This document shows positions 14,061-27,700 of a stretch of 64,000 bases of DNA, piece by piece. Origin of the DNA: Branchiostoma floridae. Lineage: Eukaryota > Chordata > Leptocardii > Amphioxiformes > Branchiostomatidae. The notes under the pieces were generated by a model. It saw only the letters and a program-made list of their open reading frames with translations. It did not search any database and had not been told where the DNA came from. Each line of letters starts with the position of its first letter. Positions within the stretch are counted from its first letter, which is position 1. A program made the translations under genes and the position numbers. Where the stretch lies: NCBI RefSeq assembly GCF_000003815.2, contig NC_049996.1, positions 8,641,310 through 8,705,309 of the forward strand. The letters are read 5' to 3'.

Positions 14061-14747
14061 TACCTCAAAAATGTTCTCTTCAATTCCCAGCTGATCACGA
14101 TATACATATAACGCACAGCTGGAGTATCCAGACTAGAGAGTGAGAGTTCAGTCCGAGCACACGGCCCGGCTATAAATGGCGAGAAACCGGCCCACGCCGC
14201 CCGTTGTTTACTCAGTTGGACAATTTCATCTGCTCCGACCTTTGGCATGGTCTGTCATAAAACTTCAGCACGAATACATTTGAGTACGAGCTCCGCGAGT
14301 AAAGCACTTACCATGTTGCTGCCACGTTTTTAATTGTGTCAAACTTGAGTTTAATTCAAATCAATATAAATGTGTCAAAGGCAGCAAAGATGTCAGGAAT
14401 CACAGCTGCTTAGTGTGCGCACGATGTGACAGGATTAACCATGATGAGAAAATCAGATTTAGGTACTTATCTGAGCTTAATTCAAAAGGAGGAATTGAAA
14501 ATTAGCTGTGTCAGCACGTTGCATGCATGTTGTTTTGATTGATGAGCACACAGCACGACACAACGCTTTCCGTTTCTTCGCTTCTGCAGCGCTTAAAATC
14601 TTCAATTTTGAAGAAAAAATAACGCAGAGTAAAGGAAAGTGTAATGATCAATAAGACGATTCTTTCCTACCTATGAAGCGTGGAAGACAAAGTCCGAAAG
14701 TGAAGGAATGTGGCCTGGAGCAAACAATTTGCAAATTTCAAAAGTTT

Positions 14748-14760
14748 GCCGCCATCTTGC
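14748..14760 (-). promoter_or_regulatory. YY1-type promoter motif (CAAGATGGCGGC on the minus strand)
   Basis: The plus strand reads GCCGCCATCTTG, the reverse complement of the AAGATGGCGGC core bound by YY1 and common at start sites of housekeeping genes. It sits ~0.57 kb upstream of the CDC27 ATG and just upstream of a good splice donor at 14874. It may mark the CDC27 start region. Function is inferred from the motif alone. Confidence 0.5.
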
Positions 14761-14873
14761 TGTGTTGGAACATTTGCATATGACCTCCGTGACCCTGTCC
14801 ACAGCTACTTTTACTTTCCGACCTTTCAGAGATTTAAGTTACAAACTATACATGAAATCTTATATTTTTGTAG
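14748..14873 (+). other. Possible non-coding first exon of CDC27
   Basis: Ends in TAG followed by GTAAGT at 14874, a strong donor. A strong acceptor (pyrimidine tract then TTTCAG) lies at 15280, 33 bases upstream of the CDC27 start codon. The pair would give a 407-bp 5' UTR intron. The 5' end is not visible. A second ATGGCGG motif at about 15199 could mark another start site. Confidence 0.35.
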
Positions 14874-15313
14874 GTAAGTTTTCTTATTATACAGTTTTGA
14901 TTTGCAATCAACAGTAATTTACTTAAAGGTATAGTTTTTGAAATCGTTTACCCAGCATTCCTCTCAAGAAATTTTGTAGGTCACCACTGCTGACGAAAAA
15001 TATGCCTCCTCATTTTCCCAACAAAATATGATATATGGGTACCAATATAACCATAATCTGACCAAGATACATTAAAAGAGTAGATACTGTTTTATATATG
15101 AACCTTTTGAATCATCATCTTATACAAAATTTGCAAAATACCTGGAATCACCCAAATATGCAGGCACTGAACTGTTAGGTTACACTTGCAGAGAAAAAGA
15201 TGGCGGGCGACTGTCGGAAAAGAATTTGAATTTTTTGGGTTGCAAATATTGTCAATTTTCTCTCTTGTACTTGACTTTCAGAGGTAGATTGTTTAAAATT
15301 AGGCAACTGGAGA

Positions 15314-18300
15314 ATGATTATGCAAGAACCGGTTCAGGTAAGGGTGTAACCTATGTCTGTATCCTCAGAATTTACCGTGTTCCGGTACTGTCAAGTTTCG
15401 GCGCTTGTTTGTATTTTTCTAGCTGTCAGACTCAGAGCAGAAATTTTCGGTCGGACATCTGAAGTTGTCTGTTCTTCACGACGATTTCAACTGGTACTTA
15501 ATCGGGTTGTATCTATAATGAGTTTCAATGTAATATTGGAGCCAAAGCATCAAAATGCCGTTGTGTGGCGATATGTAAGAACAAAACATGCAAATTTTCC
15601 AGCTGTCGGAAAAATATGGAGGGGCTCCAACTGTTGCTGATTGAACGTTTTACATAATGTTTCTTGGCTACAGATTTTGAAGATCACAAAACACTATTCT
15701 ACTCGTGTAATTGAATGCAAGTACTCCTTGATTCAGGATCAAATTATACTACATGTAGTATGTTTTAGAGTGGTTACATTTAGAGTTGATCTGATTTTGG
15801 AGCTAGCAGTGATATTAGAGTACAAAGGTTCTTATCTTAGATATCATCGAATGGTTCGAATCAACATCAACTTTGGTTGATTCAGTTAGTTGTTGAACCT
15901 GTACATAACACTGTTATTTTATTAATGTACTAATCTGGTCTGTCGTTTTCACTCTGTAAAGATCTTATCTAAAGAAACTGATACCTCTTTGCTGTATCAT
16001 CTACAAGAACATTTTAGAGCTCCTTTGTGTCACCGTTAACTTGCCTCAATCAAGTCCCATTGTATTGTTTGTACTTCAGGCGGCCATCTGGCATTCCTTG
16101 AACCACTATGCGTTTGCAGATGCCATCTTCCTTGCAGAGCGCTTGTATGCAGAGGGTGAGGATTCCTTTGTTCCTCTTATGAAGAAAATTCACTATCACT
16201 ATATCAGTATCAGCATTGCATGAAACTAAAAATGAAATGCAAAATATTTAATGTATCTCTGTTACTTTGACCCTTAACTCTTCCCTCATGACTTCAATGA
16301 AAAGCGGTCTTTAGGTCAATTTGAGCTAACTGTTCAAACAGATGTACAGAGGTAAAAGAGTTTTGTAAACTAAAGGGCGACAGTGAAATATGATGTTATC
16401 CATAGCCCATAGGTACTCAGTGGTCGAAATACATTTTTCTGCAATATGGCAGATTGTCAACATTTTCTTCTGCAATTTGAAAAGATTTTCTGCAAAAGCA
16501 CACAAGCCTCTAAACATCCGTCTCAACCTAATAACAGTAGTTTAAGTATCACAGGTATGAGATCTTAAGTTGTATTAAGGTCTTTTTATTAAGAATGATT
16601 GTAATTGATACGCAATTCAGACATGTACATTGACTGCCATGTATCTACAAATAAACTATTCAAACAAACTATTCAAACTATAACGCCTTGCATTTAAATC
16701 ATATCTAGTTTTGGAATGCATAGCATTGCTGTAATTCTTTACTCTCTCACTCTATTTTAATTTCAGTGACACTGAGCTGATCTATTGAAGAACAGGTTTT
16801 ATATCCTAACTGTGAATTGATATGCAAAGGAGGTGAAGACAACTTTTAGATAGTCCAATAGGAAACAAAAGCAAGACAAAGTCAATACAACATATAGGAG
16901 CTAATGTTGTCTTGTAGGGGTGTGAACTAGTTTGCTAACATATTAAGAATCATTGAATCCCAATCCTGATTTTTTTCATTCTGCAAAATTGCAGATTGTT
17001 TAATTTTTCTTCTGCAATCTTGAAAATCCTTTTGCAGATTGCAGATGGGTATTTCGAACACTGGTACTTAACTGTATAACCGATAACGGTACATGTATCT
17101 GGTTACATGCCAGTTTTGACTTAGTCATTGTTGGTACTGAATACAACATGTTTAAGGTAATCACATAGCTTTATGCTGTAATGTTATGAATGGGAAGGAC
17201 AAAAAAAGTTTAAGGAACATATGCTTGTCCTTTGTAGATCGTTGACTCTTTTTCTTACGCTGCCTACAGTTGGTTCAGATGAAGCGCTGTTCCTGTTGGC
17301 GACCTGCTACTACCGATCAGGGAAGCCGTACCGAACATACATGCTACTCCAGTCCCGGGGATGCCCCACTCCACAGTGCAAGTTTCTGTATGCAAAGTGT
17401 TGCATAGATCTGGAAAAGTAAGCCATTCAGAATAACAATGTTCTTGCTTTAAGCTTTACCTACCTACCTAGTCCCTTGACCTCCAGGTCGTTGGGGGGGA
17501 CAAGGTAGACATTTATAATTTGTAATTCCTTTATCTAGAGAGATGTTTGATATGCCCTTTTCCCCTTTTTGTAGTATTTTTTTTAATATCATTATACATG
17601 TATCAAAGTACAATTTTTCTTTACATTGAAAATTTAGTTTTGTTTGTTTTCTGCTGATCTTTAATTTTTAGTGGTAGATTTGCAATTCTTAAAAATCGTA
17701 AAATGCCCCTTTTCCTGGTATTCCGTATCATCATCAATGTACCATTTTTTTTCCAGATATGCAGAGGGAGAGTCTACTTTCATGGGAGGGGCGATCGGCA
17801 AGCAGCGTTCTTATGAAGAATTGGTGACGGAATTTGGAGATGCGGGATGCTTCTCCATGCAGCTTCTTGGGAAGATATTTGCGTAAGACTTCCATTATTC
17901 TTTTAGCATCTTTGTTGATGAGGGACAATGTCTGTAGCTTAACTGCATTCTGATTTTACAATTAAGAAAATAAGAATTCATCAAAATCCAAGGGTCCACA
18001 ATTTGACAATGGTGCAGTAGCTAACTATCGTTGTCCATTTTCCTTCACCATGGTTCACATGGGTGGTCCCTTTGGCTGCCAGTCCCCTTTCAGCCTCCGC
18101 TATCTTCATGTTTGTAAGTGTAAAATGAATGACTACTTCCAACACAGATGAAGTTTCAAGCTATGATTGTAAACTGTTAACACATTTCAGAAGAAGTATG
18201 TGGATCTTATTTGCAGTGTTTAACTAAGATACAACATATTGCTTATAATCATTACAGGAAGAGCGAGAGGAATAAGAGAGCTACTGACTGTTACAAACAG

Positions 18301-21300
18301 AGCCTGAAACACAACCCTTTTCTATGGTCCAGCTACCAGGCTCTCTGTGACATTGGTAAGTACACATATGGTAATGATATCACCTATAGACTTGGGACTG
18401 TTGCTGTAGTAGTTGTTATACAGTCAAACCTGCCCGAGCGACCACCTCTTCTCAGCGACCACCTGGCCATTTCGACCGCTTTTTCTCGGTCCCGATTTTT
18501 TTCCCCATTGACGTTAGCATTAAGCAACCTTTTCTCAACGACCACCTGGCCAACACGACCGCGACTGGCCCAAATTGGGACCCATAACGACCGCATCATT
18601 TTCAAAATTGAGGTTTTCATAGATTTTTGATGATAACTAGCGCGATTTTGTGCCGAAATCGGCCAGTTTGCGTCGGATTTTGACTGCCATTACGATATTA
18701 TGTTTAGAATAAAGATGCCGGCGGTCAATGGGTCGGTCAATGTGGCAGTCTACTGTAATTTCGTTGTAAGAAAATCCGAATTTAGTTGTTACAGATTTTT
18801 TTTAAAAATCCATATCATTATAAAGTGAACGAATGCTGAAACGTATATAGCCTCATACTTTTAAGAAATATCTGTAAAGCTCATACCTTTTTAGAAAGAT
18901 CTGTGTGAGTGCTTTTGTCCAACTGTACTGTACATTCACCCGTGGGTAAGTACGCTATCGGGACGTACCGGGCATCGAATTCGAAAGGTGCACCGTAGTT
19001 ATTTCAGATACGGCGATTAAGAACACAGCGACGCATAAAGGCTTGTATGGTAACTGACAGCATCAAAGTTCCGTTACTGTCTAAAACGTTAGTGTACAAA
19101 TATTGAGCTTTAAAACACTGTGTCGAATAAAAGCTCTATAAATAAAAGCTTGGGGTTAAATTTACAGTTTACAGTGTGCGTGCTGTATTTGACATTAAAG
19201 ACCTCGCATCCGAAGTTTTCGTACGTGCAGTGTGCTTGCTATTTGCCATTTAACACAACGGAAGCCTATTATACTTTGCATCGGGCATGTTTTGAGTCGA
19301 TACTCTTCTCAGCGACCACCTGTCCAAATCGACCGTTTTTTCCCGGTCCCCCGGGTGGTCGTCTTGGGCAGGTTTGACTGTATATACCATTGAACTTATC
19401 TGTTTATACAATGTAATCATAACCATCATTTTCAGGTAGATCACCTGGGCTAAGTTATGCTATTTCTTTTCAAGAATTCATCTTGTTAAGTCCGTAATTT
19501 TTATCCCAACAATGCTGACAATGGAGTTAGTTAATGGTAATTCGCTAGTGTGTGGGGGGGCCCTGTGGGGGGCTGTAGCATCTTTAGCAAACTCTGCACG
19601 CTTGCACAACTTCTGCCTCATGAGAACATTCAGGGTACAACAGTTACCATGACAACAGTTGCCATGGAGATTTGTTCACACAACCTTGTAACCATGATGA
19701 CCATTCCTCAGGAGAGAAGCCTGACCCAGATGAAGTGTTTCAGCTGACCAACCTGCAGAACTTCAGCTCTTGCCAGTCTTCCTTCCCTCCCCCCGCCCTC
19801 ACCCCCCACCAGGGGGGCACCTCGGACATCACCCCACCCACACAGGACATTGCTAAGGTCAGTCTAAAGGTTTCCTGTTTCTTAGTATTGAAAGCAATGT
19901 GCAAATTGACTAACAAATCGACTGAAAACTGGTAGACGTACCAATTACTAAGTGCCTAATACCTCAGACATCACCCCACCCACACAGGACATCGCTAAGG
20001 TTGGTCCAACAGTCTCCTGTTTCTTAGTATTGAAAGTAATGTTCAAAATGACTAATAAACTGGTGGACATAACAACTACTATCTAAGACCAGTCCAGAAA
20101 AGAATAGGAAATAGCCATGCCTTCCAGTACCAGGGATATTAACTTAGAATTGATATGTTCAACAATTTGTCTTTCCCTTGATTATAGAATTATCATAGAG
20201 TAGAGCTTATTGTACAAAGTACACGGTAAGAAGCTTCATTAGCTATAGGTAGCTTTAAACTAGATGTGCAAAGGTTAGGTGTGAAAGATTGATCAGTGGA
20301 ATATAACCACACTGCATGCCTGCAAACCTGGTGTGTTACGCCGATGGACAGTTATACTATACAGTATATACAGTTGTATTACAGATACAGATACAGGTCA
20401 AATTAGGTTAAAGTCATAAAGCTATGTTTGAAGCAAAGTGTTATGTTTAGTACATGTGTTTCAATCAATGTGTAAAATTAGTCAATTTTCCATCCCTCCA
20501 GTCCCCATTGGTGAAGTTGCAGACCCCCACCCCTACCAGCTCCACGTCTGTGGGAGTGGACATGTCGATAGGATCCCCCCAGCCCCTGGTGCAGAGAGTC
20601 CGGGGAAGGGCGGGGAGGAGTCTGCTCGGGGGGCCGGCATCCCTCAGCCCCCTCACACCCAGGTAAGGGTAGAGATACACACGTGAGAAAGTAGTACAAT
20701 GACAGGGATTGTTACATGGGAGTTCTCATACCATATGATGTATAGGGTTGTACCCTCACATCATATGATGTATAGGATGTACAGGGCTATCTCCAGGACC
20801 CATCCTTTTGTCCTTGAATGAAAATTTGCTTATTGGAACAAAAATGCTTTTACCCCTTCCATCTCCAAAATGACATGAAACTGTTGAAAATGTCCTTTGA
20901 TTTGACAAGAACGTGTACTAAAGCAGTGTTGATGATCGAATAATCAAATGCATAAGATTGCCGATGTCAGAGCTTAATACTAGCAATCAAATAAAGCCCA
21001 GAAATAATGTTTGCTTGGAAATGCTGTACAGAAACGCATTCTTTATCTTGTTTGTTGTTTCAGTTTTGGAGTCCTGCCTTTAGACACCCCTAGCCCAGAA
21101 GTGTTCAGTACTGGTTCCTGTACCTTTGTGACCCCCTCTCCCACCACTGTAGATTGTTCACATCTGGACGCCAGGGCTCCCAGCAAGAAGGTACATGCAC
21201 TAAACATGGTCACTTTTGTTCTACTTGTGCCAAATATGGTCATATCTGTTCTAGGTGTTCCAAATATGGTCATTTCTGTTCTACCTGTGCCAAATATGGT

Positions 21301-21685
21301 CATGTCTGTTCTACCTGTGCCAAATATGGTCATATCTGTTCTAGGTGTTCCAAATATGGTTATATTTTCTTCTATGTGCCACAGACATGTAATAATGGTT
21401 TCTACTAGTCATGGTACTTTTTTTATAGAGATTGTGATAAATTGTACAGCTGTTTTTACTTTGCATGTATGGCTACCATCAGTTGCTTAACAGCTTTAAT
21501 TACTGTTTTACTAATTAGGTTGTAACGAGAAGAAATTACCCGTCCCAAACCAAACCTGCAGTCTTCAGCCAGACAGGCAACAGTGGCAATGTGAAGGAGT
21601 CCAACACCTTAAATACTCCCAGTCCTAGTCCAAGGTGGGTAGTTATTATTACCTCTAGGAAAAATGGAGGTTATGTTTCCGGTAG

Positions 21686-21724
<39 letters not shown>

Positions 21725-24700
21725 TGAACATGGTTTCACAAGAAGGCCAAGATTGTCTTGATATTTGAGACCTCGAAATTTTAGATCTTGGGCCCCCTAG
21801 CTGCTTTTGTGGTACTGCAGCAGAACTTCCAGGCGGCTTGGTATCCAGTCTTCTGAACAAGCCATGGTAATGATTTTCGTGTGGTGGATAGCTCTAGCTC
21901 CTTGTTATGAATCTTCTACATTAAGCAGACAAGCCATTTGTATCTGAGGCTTCCCCCAGATAGATTTTTACTAGAATTTCTCTGACCGTTCCGCTCCATT
22001 TCAGTGGTCCTCAGGTTCTGGTACAGACGACGGCCCAAGGTGTCCGCCGGAGCACTCGCCTCTTTACTGCCTCCAACTCCGTCAAGGTCAGTCAAGGTTA
22101 TTTTGTTTTACAGTATTTCTCCTTACTGTTGTCACCTATGAAATTGCAGTGCTCTTAATACACACTAGCAAAGTTTAATGCAACCACATTTTGCTTGGTG
22201 CAACTTAATTTTAAATCCAGGTAGCAAAGTGCGCAACTGGAAATTTTGCAATTAGATGCCTGCTCTTCCACAACCATGAGGCATAAGCTTTTGTATTTAT
22301 TTATTTCTTGATAAGATAAAACATAGAAATAGTGACATGCAACTGGAGGAAAAGATAATGGATAAGTAGCTAATTTGAAGAAATTGAAGTTTGGAAGTGG
22401 CGCAATCTGAAATGCTGATGACGCCACCTGGCTTTTGGAAACCCGGCTGGAAAAACTACTGAACTGTGACCTGCAGTACCTTGTCCTGTTGCCAGGTGGC
22501 ACTTCTGATTGGTGTAAGAAACCCTGTATCTCTTGCGTTCTAATCCAGGAAAATAATAAGAAGCCAAAAACAAGATTTGCTGCTCCCAAAGCCCCTGCAA
22601 AGAAGACGAAGAGTCGTACAGGGAAGGGGTCGTCGTCCCAGCCCACCATCACAGAGGGGTCGGAGATTATTAAACCAGAAAGCACCAGTACCACGGAGTC
22701 CAAACCCAGCCAGCTACAGGTCACATGGGCTCTCAATGTACAGAAAGCTGCTGCTGGTGAGGGGAAAATTCTTACGGTTTTGTCATGTCCAAATGTATAA
22801 GTTAAACACTTTTACACACATTAAATGGATTATGAATTATGAATATGGACATTGATAGACTATTACACTTTGGAGGGAGAGGCATATGTCTAAGTTGTGT
22901 GGTTGTGTTAAGAGAAGAAGCAAATGCTGAAGAAAAGTGGACCAGTTGAAAAGGATGGATTCAGCTTACAAATGTGATCTATGTAGCAGTGGCTGTTTTT
23001 ATCAAACAGGACTGATTAGCCATAGCCGAAACTGTAGGGCTGGTATCAATAACAATTTTACTGTTACCAATATTTGCTGATAGAGGCCATTTGTATGTGT
23101 TAAGAAATCTGTGAATCCTATTACTTGAGGTCTGTTTTAAAAGGATCTTTCTGTTGTACAGTTATCCTTAGGGTATTTTCATGCTGGGAACAGTTGAACA
23201 CTCCAGAGGACCTGATTCCTAATGTGTATTTTGTTTTGCAGAGGGCCTTATGACATTAATGCGGGACCTAGGTCACGCCTACCTAGCGCTGAGCCACTAC
23301 GACTGTCGGAAGGCCGTGACGTTGTTTCAGCAGCTGCCCCAGCACCAGTATAACACGGGCTGGGTGCTGTCTCACATCGGCAGGGCGTACTTTGAACTGG
23401 CTGAGTACCACAAGGCAAGTACAATGTAGATATCATGAACTAGTTGTCATTTTCAAAGTGAAAGGACCTGTATTCTTTGCCTTAATGTTGAGAAAGGTTT
23501 GCTGGAGAAAGTTTTTTTTTTTTGTGACTGTCCTTATTTGCAACTTACAGGCACATCACATTTTAGGTCTGCCTCTGCCTTTCGCTTTCTGTCTTTGTTA
23601 TTTTCTTCCCCTTCCCTTCCTTCTTTCTCTCTTTACCTCCCTCCCTCTCCCTCTTCCCCTTCCACAGTCCTTTTCTCCTTCCTTCCCTCTGTCCCTCCCC
23701 TCTGTCTCTTTCTCTCTCCTTCTTTCCCATTCCTTCCTCTTTGCTTTCTCTCCCCTCTCTCTCTCTCTCTTCCTCTCCTTCTCTTCTCTCTCTCTCTCTC
23801 TTTGCAAGCATGTCGTAATGAAGTCCTTGCTTCATACATAATCTGTGTGTAAAATTTGTCCTACAGGCAGAGAAGGCCTTCAAAGAGGTGCGTAAGCTTG
23901 AGCCCCACAGGGTGGAGGGTATGGAGCTGTACTCCACCGCGCTGTGGCACCTACAGAAGGACGTGCTGTTGTCCTCTCTGGCGCAGGAGCTGTCTGACAT
24001 GGACCGGGACTCTGCACAGGTACAGACATGTTGGTTATAAGCACAGACTTAAAGTACAGACTTTCTATGGTGTTGGTTGTAAGCGCAAGACTTGTAGTAA
24101 GCAAATCTGTTGAGTCTGAATCAGATAATGGGTAGCATGTTGTAGTCAGGTAAGCAATAAGTGAACCACCTACATAAGGACTTCCTGCTATCCTTGATAG
24201 TGCAGGAGCTTTCCAACATGGACCGCGACTTTGCACAGATACAGGGTCTTTACCATGTTGGTTGTAAGCACAAACCTGCAGTAAGCAAATCTGTTCAGTC
24301 TGAATCAGACCCCCTCACACACACACAGTCATGGTGTGCTGTTGGAAACTGTTTCTCCCTACAAAGCGTGCATGACTAGATCTAGTTTTTCGTGATTCTT
24401 CACTGAAAAGTGCAAGAATCTTTAGACAGAGTCGATTATATGCCAAAAAGCAGTTACTCAAGCAACTGGATATGATTTTGGAAATGGTCAGATGTTTCAG
24501 ATAGCATCCACTATCTTTCATTAGCGACACTGAAGTGATCTGGGAGAAACTGGTCTTGTTTGAGAGTTGATGATATTTTGTTTGCCCCTACAGTCATGGT
24601 GTGCCGTAGGAAACTGTTTCTCCCTCCAAAGAGAGCACGACACAGCCATCAAGTTCTTCCAGCGAGCCATTCAGGTGGAGCCCAACTTCGCCTACGCCTA

Positions 24701-27700
24701 CACCCTGCTGGGCCATGAGTACGTCCTGAACGAGGAACTCGACAAGGCCATGTCGTGTTTCAGGAACGCTATCCGCACGGACCCCAGACACTACAACGCT
24801 TGGTGAGTTGTGATACTGTAATTCACTTTGTCTTCTCGGTACCAAACTTTCACGGTCTGAGAAAATTTAACTTGTTCTCGGAACTAAATGTTCACTGTCG
24901 TGGCAAGGGCACATAAAGAAAGTCTGTGAATTATTTGTTATCGGTAATGATAAGTTCACGTTACAGTCGTCACAGTGAAAACCGTGAACATAACAGTACA
25001 TTGAAAAAATCAGGAATTACAGTACCAGGGAAACATATAGCCTCACATATCAACCTTGTTGTTGTGTGCTCTTCTGTGTGATCACTCATTTCTCTTCATT
25101 TACATTGCTTACAACAAATACAAGACAGGAAAGTGTTAAAGCTTGTGTCAAGATGCAAGTAGTCATATTTTGATAAGTAATAAGTGAATTGATTTTCCGG
25201 TTGATAAGAAAGTGTTAAATCCAAATATTGCTAAATGTAAGAAAGCTTGCCACAATATACCTAATTTATGAGAACCAGCTATGTGTTCAAGGATCACAGA
25301 AGAAAATCACTATGACATATAAGCACAAGGAATGAGTATTTTTGAATATGTTTAGGTATGGAGTTGTGATAATGAAGTAAATGTTTTATACTGTAGGTAT
25401 GGAGTTGGGATGATCTACTACAAGCAGGAGAAGTTCAGTCTTGCTGAGATCCACTTCAGGAAAGCCCTGGCCATCAACCCCTTCAGCTCAGTTCTACTCT
25501 GTCACATTGGAGTGGTCAGTTCTCTTCAGTATTCTATATCATAGAGTATGGGTTGGTACTGGTACAGTAGCCAAGTAAACCTTCAGCTCCATTCTACTGT
25601 GGTCAGTTCTCTACAGTATTCTGTAACATATCATAGAGTAGGGGTTGGTACCGGTACAGTAGCAAAGTAATTCAGCTCCATTCTACTCTGTCACATTGGA
25701 GCGGTCCGTTCTCTACAGTATTCTATAAACGTCAACTGGATTATTTATTGCTGAACTAAGGACAGTTGATTGTTTTTAGTTCATGGGAACTTGATTTCTT
25801 GGTAGGACCCAAAAGAAGGAGTTTGCAGTGTTTTGATTTTATGGTTGAAACAACTGTAGTAACGCCATCCATGATAGAGCACATGTTCATAGTGTACAGA
25901 GACTGAACATGAATCTACCAAAACATTTCATATTTTGCTGTATTTCCCTGTGCCTCATATGCTTACCAACTCTACAAGTCATGCAAAATTTGTGTATCAC
26001 TTCCGTAAAGAAATTTGCTGATTGTATACTTTGATGAGTGCAATAAGTTTGCAGTGGAAGAGTGACTGGGAAAATGGTAAACTTAGAAATACCACAAGTA
26101 TTGCCAGGTTGACAGTAGTGTATTTCCTGTTGTACCAGGTCCAACATGCCCTGCAGAAGTCGGACAGCGCGCTCCAGACCCTGAACAAGGCCATCACAGC
26201 TGACCCTAAGAACCCGCTCTGTAAATTCCACAAGGCTTCCATCCTATTTGCCACAGAAAGATACAAGGTACGACTTTACGATGCTTATGCCACATAGCAG
26301 TTACTCAAGCAACTGATTATCATTCTTAACATGCACACGTATATTCATGGTCATCATATACTTTTGAGTGCAAACAATTAATGTTTTGCAAATTGAAGGT
26401 TTGACTCACCATTTTGTGTCTATTTCAGGACGCATTAAAGGAACTAGAAGAGTTGAAACAAATTGTACCTAAGGAATCCTTAGTATACTTCCTTATGGGC
26501 AAGGTAAGTACAAACTTGTACAATATTAAATGATATTCACTAATATCTATCCAGATTCTGATTTTTGAAACATGGTAAGGTCAAGTTTGGTAAACACTTG
26601 ACAGGACTTAAGTTTTTCATTCACATTTTCTGTTGCAGTACTAAAACTAGTCTGTAGATGGCATCTCACAACTGCACAGCTTGTCCCTCTGAATGACTGC
26701 TTTGTTTAGTTTGACTTAAAATTTAGAGACTTAAAGCTTATTACACAAACAGGTGTACAAAAAGCTTGGACAGAAACTATGATATTGAATAACATTCACT
26801 GGTATCTAGCCATTTTCTGATATTTTTTTTAGATAAAAACCAAGCTTTAACATTGGACTGGAATTTGTTTTCCATTTGCAGCAAGCAAAGGGTTTCTTGG
26901 CTGCAGTACTCAAAATAGTCTCCAGGTGGCATCTAAAATGTATAGCATATGCCTCTGAATTGCATAGTGTTTGAGCCTAAGACTTTTCTTATGATACACC
27001 CAGGTGTACAAGAAGCTCGGACAGACCCACCTTGCCAGTGTTTTGAGCCTAAAACTTTTGTTATGATACACCCAGGTGTACAAGAAGCTAGGACAGACCC
27101 ACCTTGCCCTGATGAATTTCTCCTGGGCGATGGACCTGGATCCAAAAGGTGCCAACAACCAGATAAAGGAGGCGATAGACAAGAGGTACCTGCCTGAAGA
27201 TGATGACACGATGGATACAGAAGATGATATCACTGCAGATGATGCTGGTACGTTTGTGTGTGTGTGTGACTTTCAAGGGTGGGGAGGGGGGTGTAGTTGT
27301 ACCTTTATTGTCATATATATAAGTCATGACATGCCATTCATAATGACTGCATGACACAACATCATTTTTAAAAAACTGCACTGTGTGCTGCTCTTCAAAT
27401 GGGAATACATGTAGATGCAACTATCAGTTCATATTACATGTGGTCCCTTGTAGCATCCAGTGGCATATAGGGCAACAAGTTTCCTTGCTGTTATATTTCA
27501 TACAGGGAGGGGCTGGTAGACCTTCTCATTTAACATGCTGGAGGCACCTTCTCAAATATGGGACCCCCATTTTATGTCTCTTCCAAACGACGGGTACAGC
27601 CCCAACCGAGATGCCCTTCCCAGGATTTAACTGGAGTCTCCCAGTTACCAACTAATTGGAACCAGGAGCCTGCTACCAGTTGAGCCACAGGGACAAATTC

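Noticed and set aside
15226-15462. 78-codon frame across the CDC27 start exon
   Set aside because: Different frame from MIMQEPVQ and passes through the donor at 15338.
18211-18630. 139-codon frame continuing past CDC27 exon 5
   Set aside because: The exon ends at 18355 with a GTAAGT donor; the extension is the start of a transposon.
22155-22736. 193-codon minus-strand open frame
   Set aside because: Lies opposite the CDC27 exon at 22549-22756 and its intron; no family resemblance; the plus-strand exon explains the constrained part.
23563-24000. Minus-strand frames rich in Arg and Glu
   Set aside because: Low-complexity translation of the pyrimidine tract on the opposite strand.
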